A DNA stretch of 44,861 bases from Candidatus Uhrbacteria bacterium RIFCSPHIGHO2_02_FULL_46_47 (GTDB lineage: Bacteria > Patescibacteriota > Patescibacteriia > GWA2-47-26), in the NCBI GenBank assembly GCA_001790815.1, contig MGDU01000021.1:1-44861 (forward strand), read 5' to 3'. The position numbers and the translations under genes are program-made. This document shows, in pieces, positions 9,797-18,980 of the stretch (within the stretch, counting starts at the first letter, position 1; each line of letters starts with the position of its first letter). The notes beneath the pieces were generated by a model. It was not told the origin of the DNA and did no database searches. It saw only the letters and a program-made list of their open reading frames with translations.

Positions 9797-10663
9797 TTAC
9801 GTTTTATCGGTATATTTTTTATGAATCTCGAAATTCACTCGGCCAAGCGCGCTTTTTAATAGGCCCCCGATACCTTGAGCCAAGCGTAGAAGAGGCGCTT
9901 CTTTAAGAAATGGGAAACCGTCCACACTACGACCGGCGGAGCGGTTCTGCGAATGTGTTTTTACATATTCGGTAAGCAAGCGGGTCTTATCCGGACCGTT
10001 TTTGCGGAGCAAAACCGCGCGTAGATAATGCAGGCGCGGATCACGCCCGGGATCGCAGGATAGAAACCCGCGCATCGTATCAACAAGATAGGGCGTCGGG
10101 GCAAATCCGCGCGGACGCGTACGCCCGTAGAGATCGCGCAACTTACTACCGTCATCATATACATGCACGGCCCCGTAAGGCATAATCGCTTCCAAAAATG
10201 CAATGAGCTCCGCCTGCACACCGCCTGCATCGGTAAAGTGGGAGTAATACGACACCCTCCCAATCCGCTCCGGAGCGCCAAGTTCAATACACCGCTTTAA
10301 ATTAATAACAATAAAATCCGCGTCAATATAAGGCGCTTTTGGACTGAACAATCCGGCTTTGGCATATATTTTTCCGACGCGAACTGAAATTGCCGCCTGC
10401 TGTACTCCTTCGCTTTGAATTAAATTTTTTAACGCTTGCGGACTAATTGCCCAAGCGCTGCGATAAGATAATAGACAAAAATCCATCCGGCACTCCCTAG
10501 CGAAATTAAATATCGCAGTAAAAGTTTCGGCCATGCCGGAAACTTTGAGCTGGAGAGCATCTACTAAATCAAAATATTCTCTAAATGATTGTCCAGTGTG
10601 CACAGCTCTAGCCAACTGATATTCCCCATCGCTAATATTATTCCAAATCATCCCGACATTCAT
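9797..10663 (-). CDS. Hypothetical protein in the glycan locus
   Basis: 288 aa uninterrupted ORF, 1-2 nt from neighbours in the operon; no family recognised. Confidence 0.6.
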
Positions 10664-10664
10664 A

Positions 10665-11357
10665 TCAACGTTTTAATAAGGCCTCGGTAATGTATAGATC
10701 AAGTTCACTATCAATATCGATTGATCTTTCGGTCGGCATAATATAGCCGTAGGAATTCTCCGCGTACAAAGTCTTGTGCTTTAGGAGATACTCCCACTCC
10801 GCTAGGTAAATCGCTCCGTTTAAACGAAAAAACTGCTCGAGGGCTTGCCGCGGCATATTGACATTCTCCTTAATAAAACCCTGCAGAGACAGATCTGGCG
10901 GCAAAGTATTCGCCCAAAGCGGAGAGTGTTCAACCTTGCAGACCGAAACGACTGATTGTGCCTGCTTATCCTCCATGAACGCTAGCGCCCCGCGAATATC
11001 TTCCGCGGTACGTAGTGGCGAGGTCGGCTGTAAACACATCAGCAGATCGTATTGCTTATCATGCGCGGCGAACCAATCCATCGTGTATAAAATTACTTCC
11101 ATCCCCTTTACCATGTCCGATGCCAACTCGGCCGGCTCCATAAACGGAACTTCAGCCCCGTATTTTTTAGCAACCTCGGCAATCTCTTGATTGTCAGTTA
11201 CTACTGCGACACAATCAAAAACTCCGCTTCGAAGCGCGGCCTCTATTGTCCAGCCGATAAGCGGCTTACCCGCAAGCATTCGCACGTTTTTCCGCGGCAC
11301 TCCTTTGCTCCCTCCTCGAGCCGGAATTACGCCTAAAATACTATGCTGATTATACAT
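10665..11357 (-). CDS. Acylneuraminate cytidylyltransferase family (NeuA/LegF-like)
   Basis: [36 protein letters not shown]...[16 protein letters not shown]; likely start MYNQHSILG (11357), overlapping the upstream stop. Confidence 0.85.
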
Positions 11358-12438
11358 AGCCGTTATTCTCCAAAGTTTTCGTTGATCGTTTGTAGGCATC
11401 CCATTGCCCTAAATCAAGCCAATCCCGGCCATATACCGGATACACACTGACATCTTCTTTAGCCGCAACCGCGTTGATTAATTCATTCATATCCATAAAA
11501 GTCCCGGGGGTAAGATATGTAAATATCCTCGGCTCCATTACATACATACCCGTATTGATAATCACGTCATGGGAAGGTTTTTCATGAATCTTATCCAGCT
11601 TGCCGTTGGCAAGCGTTAATACCCCAAACGGAATATCAATCTCATTATGACAACCGACGGCGGTAAGCGCCGCGCCGCGTTCCTTGTGCCACTTCAAAAC
11701 TTCGGCATAATCAACATCGAGAATTGTATCACAATTAACCACAAAAAATGTATCCGTAAGGCGGTGACGCAGTAAAGAAAGACTGCCCGCGGTACCTAAA
11801 TAATCTTCTTCTTCAACCCAGTCAATTTTATAATCAGAAGGAAATTGTTTTTCTTTCAAAAATAATTTAACGTATTCTTTTTTATAATTTAGCGTAAAAA
11901 GAAATTTGTGAAAACCATACTTATAAAAACGGCTCATTATAAACTCTATCGCGGGCTTATCGCCCACCGGGATGAGCGGCTTTGGAAATATCTTAGTAAA
12001 TACATCGAGTCGCGTACCCTTGCCGCCAGCCATAATTACTATCTCGTGTTCTTGAATTTCATGCACTTTCTTAGTATCCGCCGAAGCGATAATATCCGTC
12101 CATTGAATAATATCACGTACTTTCCCCTGCTGATCAATCAAAGGAACTAGCGGGATATTGCGCTCCAACATCAACTCTCTCGCTTGTTCTTTTGCCGTCG
12201 AATCCTTAAAATCAAACGCAATATATTCGCAAAACATAATCTTCTCTACGGATTCATTAAATCCGTATCCCGCGAGCAACCCGCGGCGTATATCTCCATC
12301 AGAAATGATCCCCATCAGCCGCTCGCCTCCATCAACTATAAAAAGCATTTTACGGCCTGTATCATTGAGATGTTTAATAACATCTTTTATTGTAACAGTA
12401 GAGGGTATACAAATCGCCCGTATCTGATCTTGTGTCAT
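11350..12438 (-). CDS. CBS-pair + nucleotidyltransferase (PtmE-like GlcN-1-P guanylyltransferase family)
   Basis: 362 aa; CBS region (GIISDGDIRRGLL, VPLIDQQGKVRDII) followed by VIMAGGKGTRLDVFTKIFPKPLIPVGDKPAIEF. Confidence 0.75.
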   Translation of the reverse strand: MTQDQIRAICIPSTVTIKDVIKHLNDTGRKMLFIVDGGERLMGIISDGDIRRGLLAGYGFNESVEKIMFCEYIAFDFKDSTAKEQARELMLERNIPLVPLIDQQGKVRDIIQWTDIIASADTKKVHEIQEHEIVIMAGGKGTRLDVFTKIFPKPLIPVGDKPAIEFIMSRFYKYGFHKFLFTLNYKKEYVKLFLKEKQFPSDYKIDWVEEEDYLGTAGSLSLLRHRLTDTFFVVNCDTILDVDYAEVLKWHKERGAALTAVGCHNEIDIPFGVLTLANGKLDKIHEKPSHDVIINTGMYVMEPRIFTYLTPGTFMDMNELINAVAAKEDVSVYPVYGRDWLDLGQWDAYKRSTKTLENNGYV

Positions 12439-13103
12439 ACAATTTCTTTTATCATCATAAATGCCTCGGCGTGATTTACTCCCGCAATCGCGCCGCGCAG
12501 TGTCGCAAGCGCTCTGATATTTTCTTCACTCCTTGGAAACGGCGGATTGCCCAGTTCGCCTTTATATAGTCGCATAATTTTTATCTTCTCTTCTAAATAA
12601 GAAGATATGTCAGAAAAACTGTTTGGTACGAATGTGTCGGATTGGTATGGCGCGGTAAACTCGGTTTCGGAAAGGACCTCATAGGAAAGTACGCGCTTAA
12701 TGCCTGGCGCGCGAAATGTTTTGATCGCGCCAAACACCGCGGCAAAAGTAATCCGATGATCGGAATGAGCATCCGACCTATTGGGAAGATATACCGTTTC
12801 GGGTTTTACCTCCGCGACTACTCGCGCAACCTCGGCTATGATATTCCGCAACGGAATCGTATCAAGGGTAGTAGTTGCGAAGTCGAGCATAAAGGTTTTT
12901 TCAAATTTATAGGACTTGGCTATGGATTCAATCTCCTCCTTGCGCGCGCGTATACGATCCTCGCTATATCCAACCTCCTGTGTCATCTTGGTTATAATCA
13001 ACCAGTACACTTGATTGCCAACCGCCGTGTGTTTTAGAAGAGTTCCTCCGCAACCCAGCGTCTCATCATCAGGGTGGGGAGATACTACGAGTATGCTAGC
13101 CAT
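12435..13103 (-). CDS. PIG-L family N-acetylglucosamine deacetylase-like
   Basis: 222 aa; ILVVSPHPDDETLGCGGTL and YLPNRSDAHSDHRITF. Confidence 0.88.
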   Translation of the reverse strand: MASILVVSPHPDDETLGCGGTLLKHTAVGNQVYWLIITKMTQEVGYSEDRIRARKEEIESIAKSYKFEKTFMLDFATTTLDTIPLRNIIAEVARVVAEVKPETVYLPNRSDAHSDHRITFAAVFGAIKTFRAPGIKRVLSYEVLSETEFTAPYQSDTFVPNSFSDISSYLEEKIKIMRLYKGELGNPPFPRSEENIRALATLRGAIAGVNHAEAFMMIKEIV

Positions 13104-13116
13104 ATAAACGATTAGC

Positions 13117-13155
13117 TCCCCCCTCTTAAGGTAAGAGGGGGCAGGGGGAGTTATG
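13117..13155. repeat. 39-nt palindromic repeat (family 2), copy 1
   Basis: TCCCCCCTCTTAAGGTAAGAGGGGGCAGGGGGAGTTATG; 38/39 identical to 28382-28420 inside AHCY. Confidence 0.9.
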
Positions 13156-14332
13156 AGATACCGGCAAGATTCTTTTTAACTAGCCATTGCTTATCGCTTA
13201 GATCTACTGATCGTAGCACATCTCTAATTTTTTCCGAAGTCCGGCCATCGCCGTAAGGATTTTTAAGATTGGCCACCATTTTCCGATACTCATCATTTCC
13301 GCAGGATTTGTTGACCGCCTGTATTATTGCGGCGTGTTCATCCGGCACAAACTCAACATTTCCTGCATTCAATCGCCCTTGTTGTCTATTACCAATATTG
13401 ATAACCGGAAGTTTATAGAACGGCGCCTCAAGAATACCCATACTGGAATTACCCGCCAGCGCTCGAGCGTGTCGCATAAGATTTACGAAGACCTCTCGCT
13501 CAAGGTTTTTATAAAACTTTATGAATGGCTTATCTTTGTAGGCTTGAATCGCCTCTATAATATCGCACGCACCCGGATCAGTGTTTGGATGGATGGCAAT
13601 TACTTTATATCCTGATTCCTTGCAAAATTGTTCAAGCGCTTGGAGGGTGATATGCATTTGATGTCCGGCATCTTTCCATTCCGAAGATAACGGATTTCTA
13701 ATCAACACTATATATTTACCGTCATTGATATCGACTCCCAATATACCACTCATCTCGATTAAACTACGCTGGGGAGTCGTGCGAATAGTATCCAGTGCCG
13801 GATCACCAACATTGAAAATCCGAAATTCCTCTTCGCCAACCCGTTGCAGATTCTTTGCGTACGCGTCTGCCAGAGTAAAATGAATATGCGCTAGTTTTGA
13901 AACTGCGAATCGTATAGGGTCGTCGGCGTTTCCATATACCGGATCTCCTCCGCCAAGGTGTGCAACTGCTACATCCATATAATTTCCAACCAACGCGGCA
14001 GCGATACTCTCTTCTCTATCTCCGACTACAAAAATAACATCCGGGTTTTCCCTCTCAACCGTCTGCGCAAGCGCATGTGTCAACATTCCAACCCCTTTGA
14101 CGCGCTGGGTCGTCCGATTAGTCATTAAAAGACTATCGAGCTTATCAACAACGTGAAACCCGTCCGCTTCAATCTCCCGCAGAGTAAGTCCATGCCAGTC
14201 GGACAAATGCGCTCCCGAAACAACGACGCGAACGTCAAACTGCTTATCTTGACGCAGTAAATCAATGACCGGATATAAAATATAGTATTCGCTTCTGATA
14301 CCAGTTAACGCTAGAATTTTTTTTATTGACAT
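13151..14332 (-). CDS. UDP-N-acetylglucosamine 2-epimerase (hydrolysing), NeuC/LegG-like
   Basis: 393 aa; ALTGIRSEYYILYPVI, VVGDREESIAAALVGNYMDVAVAHLGGGD, ALAGNSSMGILEAP. Confidence 0.88.
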   Translation of the reverse strand: MSIKKILALTGIRSEYYILYPVIDLLRQDKQFDVRVVVSGAHLSDWHGLTLREIEADGFHVVDKLDSLLMTNRTTQRVKGVGMLTHALAQTVERENPDVIFVVGDREESIAAALVGNYMDVAVAHLGGGDPVYGNADDPIRFAVSKLAHIHFTLADAYAKNLQRVGEEEFRIFNVGDPALDTIRTTPQRSLIEMSGILGVDINDGKYIVLIRNPLSSEWKDAGHQMHITLQALEQFCKESGYKVIAIHPNTDPGACDIIEAIQAYKDKPFIKFYKNLEREVFVNLMRHARALAGNSSMGILEAPFYKLPVINIGNRQQGRLNAGNVEFVPDEHAAIIQAVNKSCGNDEYRKMVANLKNPYGDGRTSEKIRDVLRSVDLSDKQWLVKKNLAGIS

Positions 14333-15117
14333 AAATCATCTAATTCACTTTCATTTAATTTGGATTGGTCGGAAACGTCGCCGGGTATCTCCTGAACGCG
14401 CTCGACGCCCCCTTTTACAAGTTCTTCTCTTTGAATATTTCCCTCCATTAAAATCTCCAAACTCTTACTGCCACAATTGAATAAAAGATCGACAATGCTT
14501 AACTTCGAGATGAATTCTCCCCACTGTTGAGGATACTTTGGATAATGATAATCTTGGAAATACGGCTGGACGCCGGCGCCTCTGAAATCGTCCATCTTGG
14601 CGTACCGCTTGCCAAAAGCTCCAAAAATATAAGAGATAGCTCCTAGTTTTTTACACATATCGAGCACCAGATCAGATCCCTTGCCCTCAAATTTCATCTC
14701 CGAGGCCTTGCAATACCTAACCTTGATGCCAAGCTCTTTTAAAAACCATGAAAGCATATAATCAGTAAGTTCGGAAAAATATTTCCAGTCGCGCTCATAC
14801 GTATCTTTAAAAAAATCCGCGTAGCTGTCCCAGAATGGAGCATGCTTATAACTAACCATGAGCGATTTAAAATGTTTTGATCTCCAATCAATTGAATTGT
14901 TAATCTCCATCTGCCCGATCTGTTTTTCTCTATAGCCGTGGGTCAAGAGCGGAACAGTGAGAAATTGTTCTCCTTGCGAAGTTTTGATAGTGTTCCGATT
15001 AAACCCCCTTCTCCGGTACTGGGCGATATCAAAAGAACAAAACGCATCGCTCAAAGCAATCTTGTGAAAAAACGCAAGCCAAGGAAGATAAGTTGGCTGA
15101 TGGGCAGTAAGAATCAT
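14323..15117 (-). CDS. WbqC-like family protein
   Basis: 264 aa; N-terminal LTAHQPTYLPWLAFFHKIALSDAFCSFDIAQYRRRGFNRN typical of WbqC-like proteins. Confidence 0.8.
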   Translation of the reverse strand: MILTAHQPTYLPWLAFFHKIALSDAFCSFDIAQYRRRGFNRNTIKTSQGEQFLTVPLLTHGYREKQIGQMEINNSIDWRSKHFKSLMVSYKHAPFWDSYADFFKDTYERDWKYFSELTDYMLSWFLKELGIKVRYCKASEMKFEGKGSDLVLDMCKKLGAISYIFGAFGKRYAKMDDFRGAGVQPYFQDYHYPKYPQQWGEFISKLSIVDLLFNCGSKSLEILMEGNIQREELVKGGVERVQEIPGDVSDQSKLNESELDDLCQ

Positions 15118-16244
15118 AGCACTGAATTCTTGAACTGCGCGGCTATAAAGTAGGCCGCGTCTTTACTAATCCCGAGATGAATCGGCAAACAGATATGTCT
15201 CCCTACGCGACTCTCCGCGTTCGGATACGGACCTTCTTTTGTGTCATACAGCTTCTGAAATGCCGGCTGAAGATGAACCAGTGGCTGATACGGCCAGTCA
15301 ATAGCAATATCTTTTTCTCTCATTCTCTCCCGCACCTTATCACGATTAAGGCCCGGCTGCAAGAATACAATAAACCGCCAGTAAGCATGCCGAACTGTAC
15401 CTGGAAACTGCGGAAATGCAATCCGGCCTTCTTTTTCAAGCGAACGCAATTCTTCTTGATATATCCGGGCAATCATGTTGCGATGCGCCACAAACTCATC
15501 CAGCCGTTTAAGCTGAAAGCGTCCTAAAATTCCTTGGAATTCCGTCATGCGCCGATTGCCGCCTATTTCCGAATACTGCTCTTGAGGCGCATCCACATCA
15601 ATTCCTAGGTGAATTAAGCTACGGCACAGTTTCGCGACTGTCTCATTATTGGTCGTAATCATTCCGCCATCACCAGTGGTCATTACTTTCGTAGAAAAAA
15701 AAGAAAAACATCCGGCATCTCCAATCGCGCCGGCGCGCACTCCTTTAATTTCCGCTCCGGAGGCATGCGCCGCGTCTTCAATCAGCAGTATATTACGCTC
15801 TTTAAGATAATCGCGGATCGCAAAAATTTCTGGGTGAATCAAGCCGGCAAAATGCACAACAACGACAGCTTTGGTCGCCGGAGAAATCTTGCGCTTCAGA
15901 TCCTCAAACGAAAGCAGGAAATTATCATCCGTGTCACAAAACACCGGCCATGCCCCAACGGCAACCGCGCTTGAGGCGCTTGAAAAAAAGGTCTGTACCG
16001 GGACAATTACCTCATCACCTTTGCCAACACCAAACGCCTTAAACACTACTTCCAGCGCGGAGGTGCACGAATTTGCCGCGACCGCGTATGGTACTCCCGT
16101 ATATGCCGCAAACTCGCGTTCGAATTCCTTGACCTGCGGCCCTTTAGTAAGCATTCCTTCGCCGGCAAGAATCTTCCCGAACTTTTTCAAAATTTGTTCA
16201 ATATCCTCTTGGGGGAAAAATGGTAAGGCGGTAGTGTATTTCAT
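15114..16244 (-). CDS. DegT/DnrJ/EryC1/StrS aminotransferase
   Basis: 376 aa; NSCTSALEVVFKAFGVGKGDEVIVP, LLIEDAAHASGAEI, FSFFSTKVMTTGDGGMI. Confidence 0.9.
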   Translation of the reverse strand: MKYTTALPFFPQEDIEQILKKFGKILAGEGMLTKGPQVKEFEREFAAYTGVPYAVAANSCTSALEVVFKAFGVGKGDEVIVPVQTFFSSASSAVAVGAWPVFCDTDDNFLLSFEDLKRKISPATKAVVVVHFAGLIHPEIFAIRDYLKERNILLIEDAAHASGAEIKGVRAGAIGDAGCFSFFSTKVMTTGDGGMITTNNETVAKLCRSLIHLGIDVDAPQEQYSEIGGNRRMTEFQGILGRFQLKRLDEFVAHRNMIARIYQEELRSLEKEGRIAFPQFPGTVRHAYWRFIVFLQPGLNRDKVRERMREKDIAIDWPYQPLVHLQPAFQKLYDTKEGPYPNAESRVGRHICLPIHLGISKDAAYFIAAQFKNSVL

Positions 16245-17152
16245 ACATCGCGGAGTATATCTTTAATATATTGTCGTATTCCTTCTTCTATCCTCATTGG
16301 CGCAAATGCTAATCGGTTTTTTGCCTTTTCAGTATTAATACGCACATCCCATGGGGGTGAAGATGGTTTATCAATCGGCACGATCGGAGAGGATGAACCC
16401 AAAGCATCTTTTACATGTTGCGCAATCTTGGCCATCGGCAAAGAATTCGCGCTTCCGGCCAAAAACATTTCAAACTGCGCTAACTTATCTTTATTCTCTG
16501 CTACCTTACATAGTGCCTTAATTGCGTCACCAACATATAGAGCATTGCGGGCGGTCTGGCCATTGCCATATACCTCAATTGGCGTGTTGGCTCGGGCTAG
16601 TTGGACATAGGTGTAGATCATGCCTCCTAGATGATTGCGGCCGTAAAGCGATGGAAAACGCACTACTATTGCTTGCACATTCGTTCGTTGCAGTTCAATC
16701 TCAATCAGCCGTTCGGCAATATACTTGGTAAGACTGTAATAATTGTTGGGGGTGGGAGGCACATCTTCGCAAAGCTCCTTGTCCAGTGCGCCCCATACCG
16801 CGATTGTTGAGGCATAGATAAGCTGACTGGCGGACTGCTTGGCCAGCGCAATCACATTGCGCGTAGTTATAACATTGCCTTTGTAAAAATCGTCAAAGCT
16901 AATGTTGGGCGAGGAGGGCTGCTGCGCGGCAAGATGAAAAATTGTGTCAACCTTATACTCTGAAAGCGCAACTTCAACATCCTGTGTTAAATCAAGTCTA
17001 CGCAAAATAAACTGTGGGTCTTTTACCACTCGATCGGATAAAAATCCTTGGTCGCGCCGTCCAATGCCGATGACCCGCTTTCCCTGATCAAACAGCGCCT
17101 CCACCAGCGCACTCCCTAAAAATCCAGTTGCTCCGGTAACCAATACGGTCTC
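16241..17152 (-). CDS. NAD-dependent epimerase/dehydratase (SDR)
   Basis: VLVTGATGFLGSALVEALF, YYSLTKYIAERL; likely start METVLVTGA inside ORF 16241..17185. Confidence 0.85.
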   Translation of the reverse strand, partial: ETVLVTGATGFLGSALVEALFDQGKRVIGIGRRDQGFLSDRVVKDPQFILRRLDLTQDVEVALSEYKVDTIFHLAAQQPSSPNISFDDFYKGNVITTRNVIALAKQSASQLIYASTIAVWGALDKELCEDVPPTPNNYYSLTKYIAERLIEIELQRTNVQAIVVRFPSLYGRNHLGGMIYTYVQLARANTPIEVYGNGQTARNALYVGDAIKALCKVAENKDKLAQFEMFLAGSANSLPMAKIAQHVKDALGSSSPIVPIDKPSSPPWDVRINTEKAKNRLAFAPMRIEEGIRQYIKDILRDV

Positions 17153-17163
17153 CATACTTTCTT

Positions 17164-17895
17164 CTATATTTTTACAATTAAACATTGTAGACCAGACATT
17201 TCAATGATTGGTTCTGGCTTATCTTTGAAAAAATCATCAAATGCTTTTCGGACTCCCGGCGCATTGATATAATCATGCGATATTATGATTCCGCCTCTGT
17301 TCATTCTGGGATAAAAAAACTGCAAACTAGCTGCTGTGGGCTCATGCAAATCTAAATCGAGATGTACAAATGAAAATGTCTTATTCTTTATCGGCTCGGC
17401 AGTGGAGGGAAAAAGACCCTTATAAAAATACACATTTTCATATTCCCCAAGATAATGTTTCACCTGTTCCAGTTGAGCGGAAAATTGTCCTTTATGAAAT
17501 TGGTTTGGATTATCCATAGCATGTAACTCGGGTAAACCTTCGAAAGTATCAAATAAATAGAGAGTTTTGTTTCCTTTGGCTTCACAGATTAATTTTGCAG
17601 ACCCGCCCCTATAACTGCCCACTTCTGCAATATCTCCATCTATCTTTTCTGTTCTTTTGACCGCCATAAATATCTGATAGGCCTCATTATCACCTAACAG
17701 CATTTCATTTTCCTTTTTAATCTTTCTAACTAAACGCAATACTTCTGACCTCTGCGGATCATTGTAATAAATAATCACTCCGTTCTTCAATGCGAAAGCG
17801 TAACAAGCGAGTCCTACGATAATCTTTCTTGGAAAGGCCAGCCATTTTGCTGTTGCTAACCATTTGATGATTTTTTTTGCAATTTTCTTTATCAT
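17164..17895 (-). CDS. TylF/macrocin O-methyltransferase-like class I methyltransferase
   Basis: 243 aa; GDIAEVGSYRGGSAKLICEA, LYLFDTFEGLPE, FVHLDLDLHEPTAASLQFFYPRMNRGGIIISHDY. Confidence 0.82.
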   Translation of the reverse strand: MIKKIAKKIIKWLATAKWLAFPRKIIVGLACYAFALKNGVIIYYNDPQRSEVLRLVRKIKKENEMLLGDNEAYQIFMAVKRTEKIDGDIAEVGSYRGGSAKLICEAKGNKTLYLFDTFEGLPELHAMDNPNQFHKGQFSAQLEQVKHYLGEYENVYFYKGLFPSTAEPIKNKTFSFVHLDLDLHEPTAASLQFFYPRMNRGGIIISHDYINAPGVRKAFDDFFKDKPEPIIEMSGLQCLIVKI

Positions 17896-17908
17896 AACTT
17901 AGTTAGAC

Positions 17909-18973
17909 TCTAGAATCTAACGCAACACCTATGATACCGTGGCGGTATTATCGGTAACGCGTTAGATCTATGAATTATCATCGTTTAAGTGAGGGTGAGC
18001 GAGAGGAGATCAGCAGAATGCTCGCTCAAGGATGTTCGTTTGGAGATATTGCCCGTTTCCTGGGCAGGTCTGTGAGCACCGTGAGCAATGAGGTCTCGGC
18101 CGGAGGATGCAATCGGTATGTATACCGAGCAGCCACTGCTCACAGGCGTGCCCAGAGAAAAGCCAGAAAGAGAAAGCTGTGGAAACGCAAGATCCTTCTG
18201 GAACCTCGTATGCGCAGGTATGTGCAGGCGAAACTTCGCCTGCGTTGGTCGCCTGAGGAAATTGCTCGCAAGATTGCCAAGGAGTATCCTTTAGATATGA
18301 CTATGCGCATATCTCCGGAAGCGATCTACTCCTACCTCTATGTCCTGCCAAGGGGTGCGCTCAAGAAAGAACTCCTGGCGTGCCTGCGACGGGAACGAAA
18401 ACGACGGCATACACGGAGAAGCCATGCGCAAGAGGCCGTAGGGAGAGGCCAAATCCTCGATATGCTCTCCATTGAAGAACGACCGGCAGAGGTTGCCGAC
18501 CGGATCATCCCCGGCCACTGGGAAGGCGATCTCCTGATTGGCAAGAACAGACAATCCGCGCTCGGTTCACTGGTAGAACGCACGACCCGTACCACGATTC
18601 TCGTACCTCTCAAGGACAGAACTGCGGAAACGGTACGGAAGGCGTTTGCAAAAGAGGCCAAGAAGATTCCCTTGCATATGCGGCTCTCTCTGACGTATGA
18701 TCAAGGCAAAGAGATGGCAGGACACAAACTCTTCACTAAAGACACGCGGATGCAGGTGTACTTTGCTCATCCGGCGTCCCCTTGGGAGAGAGGCACGAAT
18801 GAGAATACCAACGGCCTGATCCGACAGTTCTTCCCGAAAGGCACTGACTTTTCAAAGATCTCCCGTCGAGAGGTAAAGCATGTGCAACACCTGCTCAACG
18901 GCAGACCTCGAAAGGTGCTTGATTACGCAACACCCTATGAAATATTTAACGTACTATTGCGTTAGATTCTAGA
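17909..18973 (+). mobile_element. IS30-family insertion sequence (1065 bp), intact
   Basis: 17-bp perfect terminal inverted repeats TCTAGAATCTAACGCAA (17909-17925) / TTGCGTTAGATTCTAGA (18957-18973), flanked by 3-bp direct repeats GAC (17906-17908 and 18974-18976), around an intact transposase. Confidence 0.92.
17970..18965 (+). CDS. IS30-family transposase
   Basis: 331 aa; IPGHWEGDLLIG, LTYDQGKEMAGH, SPWERGTNENTNGLIRQFFPKGTDF (IS30 DDE signature). Confidence 0.96.
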   Translation: MNYHRLSEGEREEISRMLAQGCSFGDIARFLGRSVSTVSNEVSAGGCNRYVYRAATAHRRAQRKARKRKLWKRKILLEPRMRRYVQAKLRLRWSPEEIARKIAKEYPLDMTMRISPEAIYSYLYVLPRGALKKELLACLRRERKRRHTRRSHAQEAVGRGQILDMLSIEERPAEVADRIIPGHWEGDLLIGKNRQSALGSLVERTTRTTILVPLKDRTAETVRKAFAKEAKKIPLHMRLSLTYDQGKEMAGHKLFTKDTRMQVYFAHPASPWERGTNENTNGLIRQFFPKGTDFSKISRREVKHVQHLLNGRPRKVLDYATPYEIFNVLLR

Positions 18974-18980
18974 GACCACC

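Noticed and set aside
13117-13155. Rho-independent terminator after the NeuC/LegG-like gene
   Set aside because: It can form a hairpin, but there is no T-run after it and an almost identical copy lies inside the ahcY coding region.
18291-18770. Minus-strand ORFs inside the IS30 element
   Set aside because: Shadow ORFs of the transposase; no independent support.
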